DNA of 64,000 nt from assembly GCA_030141605.1 (NCBI GenBank), contig JAQGDQ010000101.1, forward strand, positions 1 to 64,000, read 5' to 3'. The notes under the pieces are model-generated. The model was not told the DNA's origin. It was given only the letters and a program-made list of their open reading frames with translations, and made no database searches. A program made the position numbers and the translations under genes. This DNA is from Tubiluchus corallicola. Taxonomy: Eukaryota; Priapulida; Priapulimorpha; Priapulimorphida; Tubiluchidae. The first letter of the stretch is position 1. Each line of letters opens with the position of its first letter. Positions 1 to 12,838 of this stretch are shown piece after piece.

Positions 1-122
1 ACATAGACATAGACATAGACATAGACAAAGACAAAGACAAAGACAAAGACAAAGACAAAGACAAAGACAAAGACAAAGACAAAGACAAAGACAAAGACAA
101 AGACAAAGACAAAAACAAAGAC
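1..122. repeat. Hexanucleotide tandem repeat (ACATAG/ACAAAG)n
   Basis: Four ACATAG units pass into about sixteen ACAAAG units with very few errors. The array begins at the window edge, so its full length is unknown. No coding potential is seen. Confidence 0.95.
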
Positions 123-1750
123 ACGTTTATTGATCTCTTCTAAAGCACATTCACGTAAAATACACAACCGATTAAACATGTAAAATTTACAGAAAAGTAA
201 AGGGAAGAAACTGTATATCAAGAAATAATTAAGTGGGAGCAAGCAATAGAAGCGGTAGCAAAGACCATCAGGTCGTCGAGTCAGCTACTCTTCTTAAACT
301 AATAAAATAAAAACTATATGCGCTGCAAAACTACTAGAGAAACAACGAGTTATCTGTAAGAAAAATAATTTCACCAACAATAAAGAAGGAAAACACAATG
401 ATACAGTTAAAGGAAAACTATATAATAAATACTGAATAATTAGTCCTATATAACAATGACATATATACAACATTGCATATTTAATTTTATTTAGTGGTAT
501 TTCTAGTATTAGTAAACAATATGGTAGATATAAATTTTATAAACTTTTAACTTTTAAACATCTGCAGGTGAATCTTACGTTGTACGCCTTACTTGAATAT
601 GTAAGTAAATATCATTTTATTTGTCCTCACTGAGGTCCTTGGACACATGAGCATAGGAATACTTCTTAGTGACAAGTACAATTAATAAAAAACCACAATA
701 GTTAATAAAACGTTAGAGGGCGTTTTACGTGATCCCTTTAATATCTTCCGGTAACTAAAAAAGCCAAAAACGGCCAGTTAACACGAACTTGTCAGATTAT
801 GTTTAGCTAGAAAACAAGGAATTATACTAGAAATCACAGAATGTCAAAAATCGCTAAACTACTATTATTGAAATATTACTGTTTACTGACTATACAAACA
901 CATTACAAGCAACAGTTTACAGCCGGGTTACAAAAAATTAGTCGAATTAATTTTTCAATATAAGCATCAATTTTATTTGTCTCTTTACAAGCCATACATT
1001 TGAAAGTTGATGTTTGTAAATATGTAACTAATGTGTTGAGTGCCAGGACATGCAGTTAATGTTATACACCTCGGTTTGAACCACGCTATAATGATCCTCC
1101 GGCGGTATCCGACTTCATCCTCTCCTACCCAGTTTCTGTCCAGCATATAAATGTAAGGCAATCTATGTACAACGTACGTTTAGCTATTATTACTAATAAG
1201 TTGTCCTGATTGTCAATAAATTTGTAAATACACCTGGACAGGTCGACACACATGCAGTGAATAGGTTACTTCAGCAATCAATCGCTGCTTCCTTTCCGTC
1301 AGGTAGACCTAAAAGGTGCTTAATGCAAAATCATAAGCAACATTATAACGTATTATCTGCACTTAACATTGCATGCCGAGTGCATCGTGAACGTTTTTAC
1401 ATTGTCCAACTTTTTTATGATATCTTTACGCATATTTTGTTATGATGTACGTGTAATAAATGCCGTGGTACATCATAACCTAATGTATTACATACGAGAT
1501 GTTTTGAAGTTTCGTTGCCTTCATAACAAACAGAGCTTTGAACACGGTAGCAAAAGGATACACGCTGATTACTGATACACTGAATAGGAACACATAATAA
1601 ATTTATAAATAAAGAAGAAATAGTAGTGTCTGTTACAGGAAATCTATGAAACTAGGTTATATTGACATGGAAATTTATAATAAAATTTATCATATAATAT
1701 GTAACAATAACAATAATTATCCAAATAAATTTATACAGGCACTCACAGCA
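123..1750. other. AT-rich spacer, no gene recognised
   Basis: No exon-like frame with plausible splice sites is seen on either strand. The short open frames near 1257-1575 resemble no family and have spacer-like composition. Confidence 0.6.
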
Positions 1751-2184
<434 letters not shown>

Positions 2185-2492
2185 AATAATTATAAATAGT
2201 GTAAAAACTCACACCGGACACGAAGACATTCTAATGATGTAACTGACCTGGCACCCCTGTTACTGAAGACTAATCTAGAAGTCAGTGACGTCGGTGTTAT
2301 AGGATGCGCATAATTACTCCTGTACATGTAAGCACATTTAACCATTGAATGCAATTTGTGTATTATGTTCCTCCTTCTGGTTAATGTGGACAAGTTCAAT
2401 GCAGTTCCAGTTCGACGATGTCTGTCAGCGTGGGAGACTAGGCTTTAATTCATACGGTAGGCCTACGCGTCTGCCATCTAGTAATATAGTAA

Positions 2493-2699
2493 AGTGGCGT
2501 CCATGTAGCATCCGGAATTTCTTATGCATTTATGGGAATGCAGAATAGAGAAAACCGGTTTATATTGTTTTCAATGCACCCGTTTATCAGACCTGGGTTA
2601 TGCGTTATTGTTTTCTGCAGTTATTCCTATTGATTTTTTATTCCGCTATTCCGCAGGTGGATAACGCATACGCATTCCGGATGCTAGTTAAGCGCCACG
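2493..2699. mobile_element. Harbinger-like MITE, copy A
   Basis: A 207-bp element with terminal inverted repeats: the left end AGTGGCGTCC and following GCATCCGGAAT are mirrored at the right end. It is bracketed by TAA at 2490-2492 and 2700-2702, which fits the 3-bp TWA target duplication of PIF/Harbinger transposons. The interior is shared with copies at 3670 and 38209. Non-coding. Confidence 0.75.
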
Positions 2700-3669
2700 T
2701 AATACGTACGAAATTGTTTACGTATTTGCAACTATGTAGGAGCACATAGGCATTGAAGTCTCTATTTAGTTCGTTGACAATGTCATCGCTTGCTGAACCC
2801 GCTACAAACAGTTAGATCACAAGAATTATAGACAACAGCATCATCAATGGTATCGAAAGTGAGGAATATAAAGAAATCAAGCATGAATATTGTATACCTT
2901 AGTGCACAAATTATGTATAACGTAATCAAAAACTCTTTCTGTTTTTTTAATCATTAAGGATTTCCTTTTGCTGTTAATACACTTCTGTAACTTCAAACAA
3001 GTAGGAGATACTAAACGTAGATGCTAAAAAGTAACTTTTATTGCATTTTGTGTATTGCTTTTTTAATGATCTGTCTTGTGTACTGTTTCATTTTAGTCAT
3101 GTAAATATTTTAGTAGTTTCTATTGTAATTTTATAGTATAGCTGAGTCCTTTTTTTGTATAATGCTATATGCTTTTAAATGTACGAAATGAATTTAGAAT
3201 AAAAAATAATGGGTTTTCGAAGCTATATCAAGCTTTTGTCAAAGGAAAACATTTGCGCCACAGACCTTGACCGTTCCAGACTTGCAGCCATCTCAACACG
3301 CAACAAGCTAAACTAAAACAAGCAAGTTCATTTAGTGCATTAAACCGGGAAAACCCGCTTATCGCCACGACGTTGCTGACCTTGACCATCCGTAAGCGCC
3401 TTATAATGCTACTTAGTTTAAATGGAAGACTCGTGTTTTTCTTTTTATCAATGACGGCAGAGATATGAGAGGCCCTGTATAACAAAGCAGCTTCATCAAG
3501 CATGCAGGAACGACTCGCGTCAGCTAATATAACAGAACACAATGTACCAGTATATACTTTTAACTGGTTGTGCATACCTGTTCAAAAAATTTAAATTGGG
3601 GGAGTCCATTGGAGACATGTAAGAGTTTATATTTTAAAGTAACTGGTCGTAAAAAGTAAAAGCGACTTA
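2700..3669. other. Spacer between two MITE copies
   Basis: No gene is recognised. The 115-codon minus-strand frame at 3228-3575 has no recognisable domain and no splice context that supports it. Confidence 0.5.
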
Positions 3670-3887
3670 AGTAACGTTTACCTGGCATCCGGAATGCGTA
3701 GGCGTTATGGGGGTGCGGAATAGATAAAATCAGTTTATATTGTTTTCAATGCACTCGTTTATCAGACCTGCGTTGTGCGTTATTTTTTTCCTGCAGTTAT
3801 TTCCTACTGACTTTTTATTCCGCAGCTATTCCGCAGATTGATAACTCAGATTGCATACGCATTCATGACCGATAGGTAAACGCCATT
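3670..3887. mobile_element. Harbinger-like MITE, copy B
   Basis: A 218-bp relative of the 2493 element in the same orientation. Its left end reads AGTAACGTTTACCTGGCATC and the right end mirrors it. TTA flanks both sides (3667-3669 and 3888-3890), again a TWA-type duplication. The block TTTATATTGTTTTCAATGCA is shared with copy A. Confidence 0.75.
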
Positions 3888-5389
3888 TTATTATGCGGCT
3901 CTAGCAAGAACCAGTTATTTTTAAAAGTGACCGGATACATGATCTCAGTGGGCTTTTGCACCATTCCATTGTTAAAAATAAAATAGTTTTGGCAAACGAA
4001 CTCTACGTACAACATAAAAATTTATTTTTGTTGTTATTGGTCTCGTATCGCAAACGTTATATGAGAGCGGAGGCTGGGGGCTATATAAAACAGGTAAATA
4101 AATACATGATAGAACCAGGCTCTAGGAACTAACATGCTGTTTATTAGCGCAGACGATCGTGTCGACAGCAACTGTCATTTTCAATGCTAGAAATCAAACC
4201 AAAACAAATAATCAGTGCAATTATGACACTACTAACCAAGGCAAGTATGTAGACTTTGCTTGTTGTTTGGCGAATTTCAGACTACTTGATTTTCACTCTT
4301 GTGATTGTCTAATGATATACGGTAATTTATTCTAAGCCTTGGTTAGTAGAGTCAGAATTTACTGATGATCTTTACTAAAGCTAACGAAGAAGTAGTTTTC
4401 CTCTCCTATAATAATACAAAACACTATACTTTCTTATTTTTACTCCACCTGAAGCTCATTGTCGGATATTTGTCAGTGTATGACGTATTAGCCCATTTTA
4501 TCGCTGTTATCGGTATTAGTATTATTAATATTCCAATTTTTGCTTCAAAAATATGTTAGCATTTCGATTCAGGACAATGTATCTTCAGTGCATCAGAGTA
4601 AAACTTCTTTCTGACTGCTACAGCGTTGCGACCATACTTCATTGGCTTCATGTGGAAACTGATGTAAATTTGGAAACTTGATGTAAATTTGATGAAATAC
4701 TAATCAATTGGTGTTGGTAAAATAAACGCTACTGTAATGTTAATCCGCTGAAGGCAAAGTTTCACGATCTTTTCTAAATATTGTGATCAAATGCATAAAA
4801 GCTGTCAGCTGAGAACTAATTATTTGTCACTGCAATGATTTATTGGTGAGTTGTTAAACTGAGCACAGCAAATTTAATTAAGCAACGCAACAGTTAAACA
4901 TTTAACGTTATATAATTGAAAATAAAACGAGAATTTGGCAATGTAAGATAAAGTATAATGTTACATATAACTATAGACCGTTCACACGTTATAATTAATA
5001 CTTAGAATGCTGTACAGTACAGTATAAGCAAAGCTGCTTTAACATTATTTCTTTTTTTAATACTTTACCGGCTTCATTGTTAATGAAAATGAACTAGTAT
5101 TTTTTGTTGTATTCTGGCTTCACCGTCAACACAAATTTAGCAAATTACTAGCAATTAGTGAAACTTAATGAACGACTTGAATTACTGCTTGATTTCAGTA
5201 ACTTGGAAGATGAATGCACGATCGATATTAGAAATTTTTAGATCGTCTAAATCATAAACATAAAGCGCATTTTTATGTTAAACGACATTATTACTAAAAT
5301 GAGAAAAACGTTTGTAAATGGGACACCGACCGCAGATACCTATAAAAAAGGACTTCACGTACGCGTAATGGGTGATGCGTATAAACTTT
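3888..5389. other. AT-rich spacer, no gene recognised
   Basis: Nothing with coding or RNA-gene character is seen. The 64-codon plus frame at 4365-4559 is hydrophobic by composition but has no support. Confidence 0.5.
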
Positions 5390-5782
5390 TTTAAAGCCGC
5401 TATGCGCATGCGCAGTTGCTGTAGGTCAAAGGTTAACAGAACCCAGTCCGTCTTCCTTAACTACAACGGACACGTTATCTTATGCAAATAACTACTTGTA
5501 GATGAAGGGTGAAACACTTGGTTATTTTAATTATAATACTACACGGGTATAGTTGTAAACTAACATGTTACTCTTATCCGAAAACAGCTAGCAATGTAGC
5601 AGCAGTAAATGATGCAAAAATTAACGCCAAGAACTGTTTTACTATTACAACGGCATGGGCCTCGAGGCATTGTCAGGTGTAGGCAAATGCGTTGTTTCAG
5701 ATAAGGTTGTTAGGTTCACTTAACCTTTGACCTTTTTGCGATCATCATCAATCGCTAGAACAGTGAAAAGACTTACTGACTG
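5390..5782. mobile_element. Inverted-repeat element with DR1-like motif, copy 1
   Basis: AGGTCAAAGGTTA at 5423-5435 is mirrored by TAACCTTTGACCT at 5721-5733. The outer right flank (GATCATCATCAATC, then CAGTGAAAAG) matches the flank of the second copy near 17.8 kb. The outer left boundary is approximate. No coding frame. Confidence 0.55.
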
Positions 5783-5884
5783 TTTTTATGTGTTCATGAA
5801 CGCTATGTGTAAAAAAAACTCACAGCGTTGTTTCCGCCATTTGCGGTGGCCGTTCATGAAAGTAGAAAGCAATAAATTTTGGAA

Positions 5885-6215
5885 GCCATGCCTCTGTCGA
5901 AATTTCAACGCGACAGTGATCAAGAAATGACTACAGAAGCGGCATTAGTTATGGCATGGAAAAGAAGACATCGGTTTTGAGCGCATAACACTTTTGCAGG
6001 AAACTGAACAATATGTCGCCTATTGCCACTTAGTGAAAGATCTGCAACTATATACAGAGCAACAAAATCATTTCTTCCATCTCTCAAAAACTCATTTGGA
6101 ACAAATATTATTATGTGTAGATCCTGAAGTGATCGCAACTCCTTTGATCACTAACCCAAACAGTGGTCACCATAAACTTGAAAAATCGCTAACCACCCAA
6201 GCAAGAACGGCCTAA
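5885..6215 (+). pseudogene. Decayed Harbinger-type transposase N-terminal fragment
   Basis: A basic block MAWKRRHRF, broken by a stop, is followed by an open stretch containing EQYVAYCHLVKDLQLY and then FHLSKTHLEQILLCVDPEVI. This order (Arg-rich block, E-Y-x-x-LV-x-L, then F-x-L/M-S-x-x-x-F-x-x-L/I-L-x-x-V-x-P-x-I) resembles the region before the catalytic domain of PIF/Harbinger (HARBI1-like) transposases. No DDE catalytic residues follow, so it is a non-functional fragment. The assignment rests on motif memory, not on a search. Confidence 0.4.
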
Positions 6216-6262
6216 CGTCCCCAGCCGCTGCCAATATATACCGGATCACGGAATGTGCGTTA

Positions 6263-7000
6263 GACCCAATTCACAGTGGGGAGTGAGGACGCAGAGAAAA
6301 ATGACGCGCGTAATTGCTGTTAGAAAATCACAAAAAATGTCTGAAAATTTACGATTTTCTGGAGCAAGAAAGTTCATTTAACAATGAACCGTGATGTTTT
6401 ATTCCACGCGTCCAGTTGGCTGCAGCTACTTTGAGAGTTTTATACTGCATAACCAATTTAAACATGTCTAAATTAAGTCATAGTTGCCATATTTTTCATA
6501 CACAAGAGTACAGTTAATAATGTTAGTTAATGTAATGACATGTTTGTTTTTTTTAGTAAAGCTCTACTAACCGCTTCAATATCTGACAATATACATATAT
6601 AAAATAAATATATACGTGCGTTCTTTTTGTTTTTCACGAATATAGCCATCGATGTTGCAGAAATAAAGCACAAAATCATCAGTCTGTTAAAAGAGAGGTT
6701 AAATTTTAGAATTTTAAGCTGAAATGTGTTAATTATTGTTCGTTAAATAATTCCGGGAGGATGCTTCACGAAAATGGAACATGCAGTATTTCTACCATGC
6801 GGAAAAATTCTTCACGAGGAGGGTGCATAGTTTCTAGCCGACAACAGAATTTCTCACAATGAACCGCACAGGGAATTTTGCTCTGCGTCCTCAACTGTGA
6901 AATGTGCCATAAAAAACAATGTGTTCCATTTTCGTGAGGAATGCCGCAAAGAATTTCTTCTCGAGACATTTGGCTGTGCGTCCTCACTTTGAAATAGGCC
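6263..7000. mobile_element. Non-autonomous inverted-repeat DNA transposon, about 740 bp
   Basis: The left end (AATTCACAGTGGGGAGTGAG, then GACGCAGAG) is mirrored by the right end around GTGCGTCCTCACTTTGAAAT. A second internal copy of the right end (CTGCGTCCTCAACTGTGAAA) lies near 6880. An inner inverted pair, ACGAAAATGGAACA and TGTTCCATTTTCGT, frames 6768-6936. TTA-type flanks are possible but not exact. No transposase frame. Confidence 0.6.
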
Positions 7001-8348
7001 TTTACACACGTGAAAATACAACCACGTGTTTAAATGCAAACTGTTGAATACCCATTACGTGTCACTTAACACGCATCAAGCATTACGCACATGAGCTCCT
7101 ACTTTTAAAGATATGTGTGTAAGCAGTTTTCTTATTGGTTGCCCAGATAATGCGTTAATGTAAACTGTCCCGCGGGTTACACCGTTGCTATCTTGTACCG
7201 AGAAAATTGCGAAGCGTTAAAACAAGGTAGCACTCTGTGGCAGCCATTAAACAGCTTTTATGGAGCTCAGTTGAAAGTTATTACTGTAATTAGTGTACTT
7301 AGTTTATAGCAGCACGTACCGTTTTAAACGCTGCACCTCGAGTGTTTCTTTAAAGGAAAACAGGGTGATTTTTCACATCCTAGCCCATTTTGAAGTACGG
7401 TAAATAGTATACTTATTAACCTTTATAATTATACCAAAGCGTTCCCGATAGTTAAACAATAAGCTAAAAAACTTAATAAACTACCGGGTGCTCAGTGATA
7501 CGGGTCACAAATGTATGTACTTTCAACAGCACAAAATTACACGAGCGCCATAAATCTTAAGACTCAATGTTAAGGTGACAAATGAATATACTTTCAACAG
7601 CACAATTATTCCACAATTGCGTTCCACGTATTTGCGAAAGCAAAAATTGAAGTATTATGCAAATTGAAGCTCAGTAAATTTTAAGTTTTAAATTCAAATT
7701 TCGGGTTTACCATTGTGTACCAAGTACTACGTCACCACTGAACATCTCTGAACTGACAAGTACAGCACCTGCTTTTGTGCACTCGTTTCCGGGACACATG
7801 GCACTAGTACCCAGTGAAGGACTACCCTTTTCTGTGGTTTCTGTGGGTAATAATTTTTGTGGTAATAATTCTTTTCACTTAAGTCATTTTTGATCTTTCC
7901 TTTCAATATTTTACAAGGCAGATTGTTTTGAAGTATAGTTTAAAACTGACCCCAGTTTTCCTTTAAATAATTGATGACTGAATCACAAGCGCGTGCATCA
8001 TTATCGCAAAAAGCTTCAGAGCAACAAGACCATAATAAGAATTTCCTATCGGAATGACAATGTCAATAACCATACAGCCATAAAACTGTTGTTTAAAGGC
8101 AAAGCTCGTGACTTCTGGAGTGATACCACATTTAACAGAAATACTTGGGTTTTCAAAACGAAACTATGGTTCTCCGAGGAAAACCCACGATTCCTAAGTA
8201 AAACCATGGTTTCAATTGATTTGTCATAATATTACATCTCATCGGCAGCAGGAAATATACAAAATAAAACATTTAGATAAATCAGCACCAGATCAAAAGT
8301 TGCGGGATCCATATCCACATCGCCGTAGTAAACCACGCAAGAGCGACT
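7001..8348. other. Spacer downstream of the dopamine receptor gene
   Basis: This should contain the receptor's 3' untranslated region, but no AATAAA was found on the minus strand close to the stop. A local duplication of ACTTTCAACAGCACAA occurs at about 7520 and 7590. A short AACCATGGTTT-rich stretch at about 8160-8215 resembles the internal repeats of the element at 56.8 kb. Confidence 0.5.
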
Positions 8349-9719
8349 TCACAATCTGGCAATAGCTGGTATATTAACTGCTGATGTATAACTATAACTT
8401 GACGCACTATTCGTTGAATAAGCAGCCATTCTTTGCCTATATCTACCATAGAAATAACTACTGACCCTACCTGGGCAACAGATGCAAATTGTTTTATAGT
8501 ACGCCCTTCTGAAATCTCTGCTGCTTAGTGAGTATATTATAGGGTTGATACCTGAATTACAGTACCCCAACCACGCGAACACAGGAAACACAATGTCTGG
8601 TCGAACAATGCACCACGTGCAAATGGCGGAAAGAACGTTGGTGATGAAGAATGGCAGCCAGCAGAGGACAAAGCAACCCATTACAATCCCTAGAGTTCTG
8701 GCAGCCTTTTGTTCTTTGGCCACTTTATGTAGTGTCTTGCTAAGCGAAAATTGTTTTAGTCGTTGCGGCACGGTTAGGAGATGACCGTTTCGGGGAGTGG
8801 TGGGCGGTGACGTCTTAAGAGGAGTCTTGTCTAAGTGAGTCATTTCGAGATGAGTAGAGGAAGTTGAGTTTTGCAACGCTGTCCGGGTTGACCGTTCTGG
8901 AAGGGGAGTGCCTCCGCGGTGAATCCTCAATGACACTTCCGAACCTGAGTTTTCATTCATTGGCATCCGTTTCGTTCCAGTTTTAAGGCATTTCATTTGC
9001 TCTGTGGCCGCCTTGTAGATTTTCCAGTAGGCAAACAGCATGATGGTGAGTGGAATATAGAATGACACTAAAGAAGAGAAGATCAGATAACTTTGATCTT
9101 CTGTAAAAAGACACAGATATTTGGATGATTCAATTGAATCAATGGTATTCCTCCACCAGATTATCGCAGGAAATGATATACTGGCAGAACATAACCACAC
9201 CAGAGTTATCAACATGAAAGATCTTGCCGTAGACATGCGGCTAGGATAAGATATTGGGTCGTTTATTGCCCAATACCTATCCAGAGAGATGACACAGAGA
9301 TTCAGAATAGAAGCAGTGCTACCAAGCACATCAAACGAGTGCCACAAGTCGCACCAGTCCAAACCAAATAGCCAAACGTTTCGAGTCATTTCGTGAACGG
9401 CTGCAAAGGGCATGACGATGGCTCCTTGAAGGAGGTCAGCAGTGGCTAAGGAGACGATAAAGTAATTCGTCACACTTCGTAGATAACTTTCCCGGGCTAC
9501 TGATATGACTACCAGCAGGTTACCGAATATTGTGAAGATGCAAAAGAAGGCCAGTAGTAGCCCTAAGAATGGATGTCTAAACTCTATCACTATAAGTTCA
9601 GTTGATGTTGCATTATCTATGCGGTAATGGGTAACGTTGTCTTCGACACTGACTGTGTTCGGTGGGAGAAAGCTACCCACGGTCCACGATTTCTCAGCAA
9701 ACATGGAATTCCTCGACAT
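8349..9719 (-). CDS. Dop1R2-like: D1-like invertebrate dopamine receptor (Dop1R2/INDR type)
   Basis: A class A GPCR of 456 residues, complete in one coding exon. Visible landmarks are N-glycosylation sites N28 and N36, TM1 GNLLVV, TM2 SLATADLL, the amine-anchoring Asp D130 (3.32), DRY 147-149, disulfide partners C123 and C203, catechol-contacting serines S215, S216 and S219 (5.42, 5.43, 5.46), CWLPFF in TM6 (W354), Y386 and NPIIY in TM7, and CICC near the tail for palmitoylation. The set D3.32 plus three TM5 serines fits a catecholamine ligand. Within biogenic amine receptors, FPAIIWWR after TM4, LRIHRGG in loop 3 and SFDVLGSTASILNLCVISLD in TM3 are features I associate with the arthropod DAMB/Dop1R2 group, which couples to Gs or Gq. 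The subtype is inferred; an octopamine receptor is the main alternative. The start is the first ATG after a likely 5'UTR splice acceptor. Confidence 0.93.
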   Translation of the reverse strand: MSRNSMFAEKSWTVGSFLPPNTVSVEDNVTHYRIDNATSTELIVIEFRHPFLGLLLAFFCIFTIFGNLLVVISVARESYLRSVTNYFIVSLATADLLQGAIVMPFAAVHEMTRNVWLFGLDWCDLWHSFDVLGSTASILNLCVISLDRYWAINDPISYPSRMSTARSFMLITLVWLCSASISFPAIIWWRNTIDSIESSKYLCLFTEDQSYLIFSSLVSFYIPLTIMLFAYWKIYKAATEQMKCLKTGTKRMPMNENSGSEVSLRIHRGGTPLPERSTRTALQNSTSSTHLEMTHLDKTPLKTSPPTTPRNGHLLTVPQRLKQFSLSKTLHKVAKEQKAARTLGIVMGCFVLCWLPFFITNVLSAICTWCIVRPDIVFPVFAWLGYCNSGINPIIYSLSSRDFRRAYYKTICICCPGRVSSYFYGRYRQRMAAYSTNSASSYSYTSAVNIPAIARL

Positions 9720-9744
9720 CCTTTACAGCTTCATAATTTTATTC
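9720..9744 (-). promoter_or_regulatory. Partial 5'UTR exon with a tiny upstream ORF
   Basis: On the minus strand a pyrimidine tract ending TTTTTTCTAG gives a good 3' splice site, so an exon would begin at 9744. Before the receptor ATG it holds ATG AAG CTG TAA (9734-9723), a three-codon upstream ORF ending three bases before the main start. Such uORFs can damp translation. The first 5'UTR exon and the promoter were not located. Confidence 0.5.
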
Positions 9745-12556
9745 CTAGAAAAAAGAAAACAGGTGAGATAAATTTAAAAATTGGCATTGACTGCTGCTTC
9801 TGCTAGTACATGCAAGCGCTACGACAGTCGCAGTATCATTACCACATAACTGTCATTACCACTATCTCTGTCACTAGCTGCAAGCCTGATAGTGCAAAGC
9901 TCCTCAATGTCTCAAGCATTGCACGATACCTCAAGAAAAAGTTTACATGTTAAACTTTTTGTTATTAATAAAATAGCACGTAAAATTTATTCAGGTTGAC
10001 ATGAATGTTCAACTTATGTATTTATCGCGCTATATCCTCGTCGGATTTGAAATTCATTGTATATTATTATACTGCGCTCGGTGAGGTGGCGAAATGCTTT
10101 CAGCAATACATTGGAAAAAAACAGATAGATCGATGGACTGATGGTCGGATGCATGGATACTTATTTAGCTATCTATATGTATTGCTCAAGTTTTATGTCA
10201 TGCAGCAAGCGTAATATAATAACTAAAATGAATTTTAAATCTCCAAGAACATACTGTAATCAGTACATAAAGTAGAAATTCTTGTGTAGTTTGGTGCGCC
10301 ATTTTACTAATCAAAGAATAACGCAGCTTGATACCTGTACCTCTCCTTGGGTCATTGTTAGTGTACTTAACTCAGCCTGTGCACTACGCGCCTTTGTGAA
10401 ACCCGCATGCTTTGAATTATGCGCGAGATTTTTGACTGAACGCAAGTTTCACTGACAATGACAATTACATTGTCCACCTTACGGACGGACGAGATGGTCG
10501 AACAGGCTGGCAAACAGACACACAAACAAACAACCAGACAGGTAAGTAGGTAAACTAGACAGATAACATGTTATTAGCCAAAAAATAATAAGGTAGTTTT
10601 CCAACTTCTATTGAGTTAAGCACACAATATATTATACATGTGTAGTACTGCAAGTACATAATCACATTACAATATATGGTTTGCAGGATAATCAGAGTTC
10701 ACTGTAAGTGTTATACTTATCAATAATATTGAGCGTAGTAGACGGAATAATCTAACAGAAATTAATGTAATTAATTAATTGATTAGATTATGACTGTGAG
10801 TGCCAGTGTTTATAATGGTTTATTGATTACGCGTTAGGTAATAATTGTAAAAAAACAAACTACAATGGTTTATAAACACTGGTAATCAGTCAGAATTTAA
10901 ATAATTAATGATATTGTTAGGTGCCAGCTAATTTGGAAAATTCATGTAAATTGACAACTTTTTTTCATGGAGGGTGAATCTTTCTTGAGAGTTCAAGTTA
11001 AATCTAGAGCCTGCAAGCAGAGAAAAACCGATATTAATTATATTTTACTAAGCTAAATTTCTTGTCGCACGTGTCTAGGCCTACACTGTACCACTACCAC
11101 ACACACAACAACTGCAAAATCAATTCTTTGCCGTTAATTTGACGAATGCTTGCTCCCTTTTTAACAGCAAAAAATTCCTACAAATTTGCTAATAGAACAT
11201 CATTGTACAATGAAAATGCAGCATGTCATCTGACTTGCAAACACTGAGTCGCCGAAATTACTGAATCAATCTAAACGAAACAATCACAAGCAATTGATTA
11301 AAGAACTGCACAAGTAAAAAAGTACAGTTCCAGAAGACCAGTTTTTTCCGAGACGTTCTGTTCATTTTGATACCCACTGAGCAAGTTTCGATGCTCTTAA
11401 ATGTACATGTGCATGCAATCCCACGAGCATGCTGAATGTTTAATATGAATTTGAAAACCTCATTCTTAAATTTTAGTATTTGACGTATGTTCACATTCAC
11501 AGTATGCGACAGACTGGCGAATAGTGTGCTTCTGTATATAAGTGTAAACATATCAAAAATATTTTTGTGATGTTCTAAATAGCAATCTCATATGCATTCT
11601 CATTCATATCATTTCACTAATTCCCATCGCCTGCACTCTCCACTAACATTCCGTCGTTTTTTACCTTCCTTATTGCACCATAACTGTTGCACCACTAATT
11701 GCATTATAGCCGAACAAATAATACTTCTGACTATAATGCAAGCAACAATTTATATAGATATAGTGTCATGTCCATTTTATTGAAATATTAATGTAATTAT
11801 ATAAAATTCTGTGTTATCGTATCATGTTTTGTTATGTTCTATAGCTGCTTGGTGTAGTAATAAAAATAAAGAAAATGTCACTAAGAATGAGGTGTCTGTC
11901 TGATATTAGATTTACACCTTAATTGACACACTGTGTACACCAAGAGTAACAAATCTTTCAACGTAGGTTTTAACTGCAGCGACTTGACTGCAGCGACTTC
12001 GGTACAGTAGACAATATGGCACTTTGACCAATGACGTGCCTGAGCCTGACTTTCAGTTACACCAAACCAACAACGCCAGACTCACTTAACCGAAATTTAT
12101 AATTAACCAATGAAAAAATGTTCGGTCTGTCGGGACTGTTTAAAAGAACCATACAATAAAAGTCGTAGTATAAATCTCATACTGAAAAATAATATTTTTT
12201 ACAATTACAAAAAAGTGTAGAATTTTTCCTAATACTCGACACAACTATACCGCAGTCTTTGTAAGTGATAGATAACGATTTGAGTGATTTTATCTCTTAC
12301 TGCCACATTAAACCTGGCTTGTACTCCTGCTTCGTTTCGTTTTTCTCGTTTAATACGTAATCTTTTTAAAAATATTAAAAATATTTACAAAAAAAACAAA
12401 ATGTGAAAGCAGGATACATCACCCAGAATAAAATTTTGCTGACTAAAAGGGCTAAGTAAAAGATTACTGGTAACAGCACAAAGAGAAATTAGCAATACCA
12501 AGGCTACTTACAGGTGCCTGTTGGACTAAATTATGGACTAATAAGATTTACGTCTT
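9745..12556. other. Upstream region of the receptor, mostly unannotated
   Basis: Must hold the first intron and promoter of the dopamine receptor, neither resolvable by eye. Also contains a small foldback at 10791-10892. The frame at 11258-11551 (minus, 97 codons) matches nothing I know. Confidence 0.4.
10791..10892. repeat. Small foldback (about 100 bp)
   Basis: TGACTGTGAGTGCCAGTGTT at the left pairs imperfectly with AACACTGGTAATCAGTCA at the right, and ATGGTTTAT recurs inside. It probably derives from a short MITE. Confidence 0.55.
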
Positions 12557-12838
12557 TTAAATGTTTTTAAAATAGTTTGCTATCTGAGTACACATCAAGG
12601 AGGCACCGCCGACAGATTCAGTGACTTGATTCCAGATTATATTTTTTCTGTTTGAATAAAAGTTTTTAGAACAGTCAAGTCGATAATGAATAGGCTGTAA
12701 CTTCAAGCGGTGATCCCTCATTACATTAGATAAAGGTGTTTTGCTAAAAATGCATCTTTGTCTGTAACATTGTGTCTGCGTAGTATACTCTACTGATATT
12801 GCCTTAACTATTTTCAATGGAGTAAGTTGATTAAACAT
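12557..12838 (-). pseudogene. LINE reverse-transcriptase ORF, C-terminal relic
   Basis: A 93-codon frame contains NVMRDHRLKLQPIHYRLDC, then NFYSNRKNIIWNQV and ANYFKNI. This parallels the terminal segment of CR1/L2/Jockey-like non-LTR ORF2 proteins (TRGHxxKL, R..FFxxR.xxxWNxLP, FKxxL). No RT core is retained nearby. Family identity within LINEs is uncertain. Confidence 0.5.

Noticed and set aside
3228-3575. 115-codon minus-strand frame as a gene
   Set aside because: No recognisable motif, membrane segment or supporting splice sites.
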